Shown: piece by piece, positions 62,177 to 64,000 of the stretch | How the letters are laid out: each line of letters begins with the position of its first letter | Position numbering within the stretch: the stretch's first letter is position 1 | From: Microbulbifer sp. MKSA007 | Lineage (GTDB): Bacteria > Pseudomonadota > Gammaproteobacteria > Pseudomonadales > Cellvibrionaceae | NCBI GenBank assembly: GCA_032615215.1 | Contig: CP128433.1 | Location: 2,067,501 to 2,131,500 of the forward strand | Direction of reading: 5' to 3' | DNA length: 64,000 nt | Notes under the pieces: generated by a model | Seen by the model: the letters and a program-made list of their open reading frames with translations, nothing else | Told to the model about the DNA's origin: nothing | Database searches by the model: none | Translations under genes and position numbers: made by a program

Positions 62177-62788
62177 ATGAAAAAATTTATTGGCTTTCTT
62201 GTTGTTGTTTTGGCAATACCACTGCTCGTCTATTTTTCTACCTATAAGGGGGAAAGAAGTTTTACCAATCATCATGGCCTTCCAAATGTTAATCTGGTTG
62301 TCGATAATGCGTATTCTCTTTGGTTTACGCCTTATGATCCACTGATGGGGATGTATAATAATATAGGAGGGAAACTTGGATTTATTGTCTGTAGTGATGT
62401 ACCTAATATCGCTTACGGAATGGCTGGATATTCATTTCAGGTCTTATTGAGAGATAGTTTTGTAAAAAATCCAAATTTTTATGATACTCGAAATGGTAAT
62501 AATCCAGAGAATCCATTTTTCCATCGCCGAGCAAGAAATCTATATTCCTATTTCCAGTCAATTCAATCTTTGAAACCAGCATCTTATAAGCCGCAGTTGG
62601 GGGATTTGGTTTTTTATAGAAAGATTGAAAAAGGATATATTGCCCATGTTGCTATAGTTACTTATGTTGATAATAGGGGGTTTAAAATCATGGAGTCAGC
62701 ACCCAAAACCCTGTTCGCCAGGGAAGTAGAAATGGATTCTCCAGTGAAAAGGGGCTGGATCTTGGCGGGCTTTGGTAAAGTGTATTGA
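62177..62788 (+). CDS. DUF1287-type (NlpC/P60-like) exported protein
   Basis: A 203-residue protein. ATG at 62177 is chosen because a signal anchor follows (KKFIGFLVVVLAIPLLVYFS); a GTG at 62147 is the alternative. The mature part has the DUF1287 layout: VCSDVPNIAYGMAGYSFQVLLRDSFVKNP (the Cys is the probable nucleophile), NPENPFFHRRARNLYSYFQ, QLGDLVFYRKIEKGYIAHVAIVTY (catalytic-type His) and a closing loop. This resembles cell-wall-type cysteine hydrolases of the NlpC/P60 superfamily, so peptidoglycan or peptide cleavage is likely; the substrate is unknown. It is AT-richer than its neighbours. Confidence 0.8.
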   Translation: MKKFIGFLVVVLAIPLLVYFSTYKGERSFTNHHGLPNVNLVVDNAYSLWFTPYDPLMGMYNNIGGKLGFIVCSDVPNIAYGMAGYSFQVLLRDSFVKNPNFYDTRNGNNPENPFFHRRARNLYSYFQSIQSLKPASYKPQLGDLVFYRKIEKGYIAHVAIVTYVDNRGFKIMESAPKTLFAREVEMDSPVKRGWILAGFGKVY

Positions 62789-63293
62789 GGTGTTGTCCAT
62801 GATTCGTAGTCATGAGAGATATTGTTCTTACAGTGATATATGCATCCCAGTGATTTTTGTAGCCTAATTTCTCCTAGGCTCAATTCCTGTTCACTGATAA
62901 TTGAGATATATTGCTGGTAGACAGCTTACATCCAGATGGGTATTTCAATACATCTAACATGTTTTTAATGGTAAGAGGTTTGATTAATCGGCTTTGACAG
63001 GGTCGGTTGTACTTAGCCCAATGGTTTCAGACTTGCCAAATTGGCATTATGAGGTAATTTAAGTGATCTGGCGCCTAATAAGGTTTCTAAATGTAAAAAT
63101 TAGAGATCATGCCATGTTTTAGGAGCATATTTATCCTTATTATCTAGTAGGATAATAGGTATTTTTCTACAGTTACCTTTTCAGATTTGAAGCACCGATA
63201 AAAGCGCCACAATGGATGATCTCTGGATTCCCACTGATCTAGCTTTTCAGAAGCAAGGCGTTAACTTAACTTTCAACTAAAAGAGGGTTGCCG
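62789..63293. other. AT-rich gene-free region
   Basis: About 500 bp with no supported gene on either strand. It should hold the promoter of the haloalkane dehalogenase gene. Confidence 0.45.
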
Positions 63294-64000
63294 ATGTCTA
63301 TTGAACGATTGAGAACTCCTGAGGAGCGCTTTTCTTTACTACCGGGTTTTCCGTATACTCCCCACTATATTGATAGCCTGGAAGGCTATGATTCTATGCG
63401 TATGGCATATATCGATGAGGGGGAGCAGGACTCGGATACCACCTTTCTTTGTCTCCATGGGGAGCCCAGTTGGGGTTACTTATATCGAAAAATGATCCCA
63501 GTTTTTGTTGAGGCAGGACACCGGGTAATTGCTCCAGATTTGTTTGGGTTTGGTCGCTCAGATAAGCCCGTCAATGAAGATGTGTACACTTTTAACTTCC
63601 ATCGTAACAGCCTGATGCGTTTGATTGAGCATTTGGACCTTAAGAATATTACGCTGGTTTGTCAGGATTGGGGTGGACTTCTGGGATTGACACTTCCAAT
63701 GGATATGCCGGATAGATTTACCCGATTACTGGTAATGAATACGGCTATCGCAGCAGGGGATGGTGCATCTGAGGGGTTCTACCACTGGCGGAACTTCTCT
63801 GTCAATGTACCTGAAATCCCTGTGGGAGGACTCATTGCCAATGATGCTCAATCTGAGGTCAATTTATTCGATATAGTAGCCTATGATGCGCCTTTTCCAG
63901 ACAATCGCTATAAGGCTGGCGTTCGTCGATTCCCGTCAATTGTACCGGTTGATCCTGATATGGAGGGAGCAGAGCTAGGGGTAAGGGCTCGAGAATTCTG
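63294..64000 (+). CDS. dhmA: Haloalkane dehalogenase, 3' end outside window
   Basis: The first 235 codons of an alpha/beta-hydrolase dehalogenase of subfamily I (DhlA/DhmA/DppA), which hydrolyses carbon-halogen bonds. ATG 63294 follows AAGAGGG. Features: the HGEPSWGYLYRKMIP oxyanion segment (with E57 as in DhlA Glu56), DLFGFGRSDKP, and the nucleophile elbow LVCQDWGGLLGL with D125 and halide-binding W126. The cap domain begins at about residue 155. The His and Asp of the triad lie beyond the window. Close relatives such as haloacetate or epoxide hydrolases usually have other residues after the nucleophile, so dehalogenase is favoured. Activity on halogenated marine metabolites is plausible. 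Confidence 0.85.
   Translation, partial: MSIERLRTPEERFSLLPGFPYTPHYIDSLEGYDSMRMAYIDEGEQDSDTTFLCLHGEPSWGYLYRKMIPVFVEAGHRVIAPDLFGFGRSDKPVNEDVYTFNFHRNSLMRLIEHLDLKNITLVCQDWGGLLGLTLPMDMPDRFTRLLVMNTAIAAGDGASEGFYHWRNFSVNVPEIPVGGLIANDAQSEVNLFDIVAYDAPFPDNRYKAGVRRFPSIVPVDPDMEGAELGVRAREF

Overview
The window reads as a piece of chromosome from a marine-type gammaproteobacterium, most likely of the Cellvibrionales (Microbulbifer-like). The grounds are four large TonB-dependent receptors, a receptor paired with a TPR-sulfotransferase, several secreted hydrolases and lectin-type proteins, a class II DAHP synthase beside a tyrosine-degradation cluster, and moderate GC content. This placement rests on gene content only. 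No rRNA, tRNA, integrase, intact transposase, CRISPR array or prophage was seen.

Layout. 1-4.8 kb: the 3' part of a TonB receptor and a co-oriented PKD-rich lipoprotein, closed by a strong terminator. 4.8-6.9 kb: a secreted PI-PLC-like enzyme with a ricin-type lectin tail and a small 2TM protein. 7.0-12.4 kb: aromatic amino acid metabolism, with hmgA (frameshifted) and maiA on the minus strand, and a divergent MarR regulator, aromatic aminotransferase and class II DAHP synthase. 12.5-15.7 kb: AT-rich membrane-protein orphans and a DUF817 protein. 15.7-18.8 kb: an old yellow enzyme with a divergent LysR regulator (frameshifted), a glyoxalase-fold protein (frameshifted at its last codons) and a RidA protein. 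18.9-21.5 kb: two paralogous secreted beta-helix proteins. 22.3-24.6 kb: an M3 peptidase lipoprotein. 25.1-29.6 kb: the TonB receptor and TPR-sulfotransferase pair. 30-37.7 kb: metabolic and accessory genes (GNAT, amidohydrolase, PQQ sugar dehydrogenase, MRJP/yellow family, a signal-less OpuAC protein, LysR, SRPBCC).

37.7-45.0 kb is the most coherent system. A haem-type TonB receptor and a divergent three-gene operon (ExbB-like channel, DUF2149 protein, and a giant CobN-like chelatase carrying a signal peptide and a C-terminal membrane anchor) face each other across a Fur-box-like site. This matches the Bacteroidetes hmu haem-utilisation operon and suggests iron removal from haem or a related tetrapyrrole at the periplasmic face of the inner membrane.

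50.5-59.1 kb is the most unusual accessory region. It holds an FAD monooxygenase, three PhyH-like paralogues (one frameshifted, one decayed, one intact) in which the usual iron-binding HxD motif reads HQN, a eukaryotic-type glutathione synthetase, an ArsR regulator, a fragment of an FAD oxidoreductase and a histidine-rich metal-binding protein. Palindromes with the same half-site lie upstream of the arsR and glutathione synthetase genes. 59.2-61.8 kb: a TonB receptor behind two LacI-type palindromic operators. The window closes with a DUF1287 protein and the 5' part of a haloalkane dehalogenase.

Four reading frames are each broken by a single missing base in or next to a short homopolymer (near 8777, 17214, 18367 and 52618). 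Each is repaired by adding one base, which looks more like base-calling error than gene decay. The PhyH copy at 55.9-56.8 kb and the oxidoreductase fragment at 53.2 kb look truly decayed.
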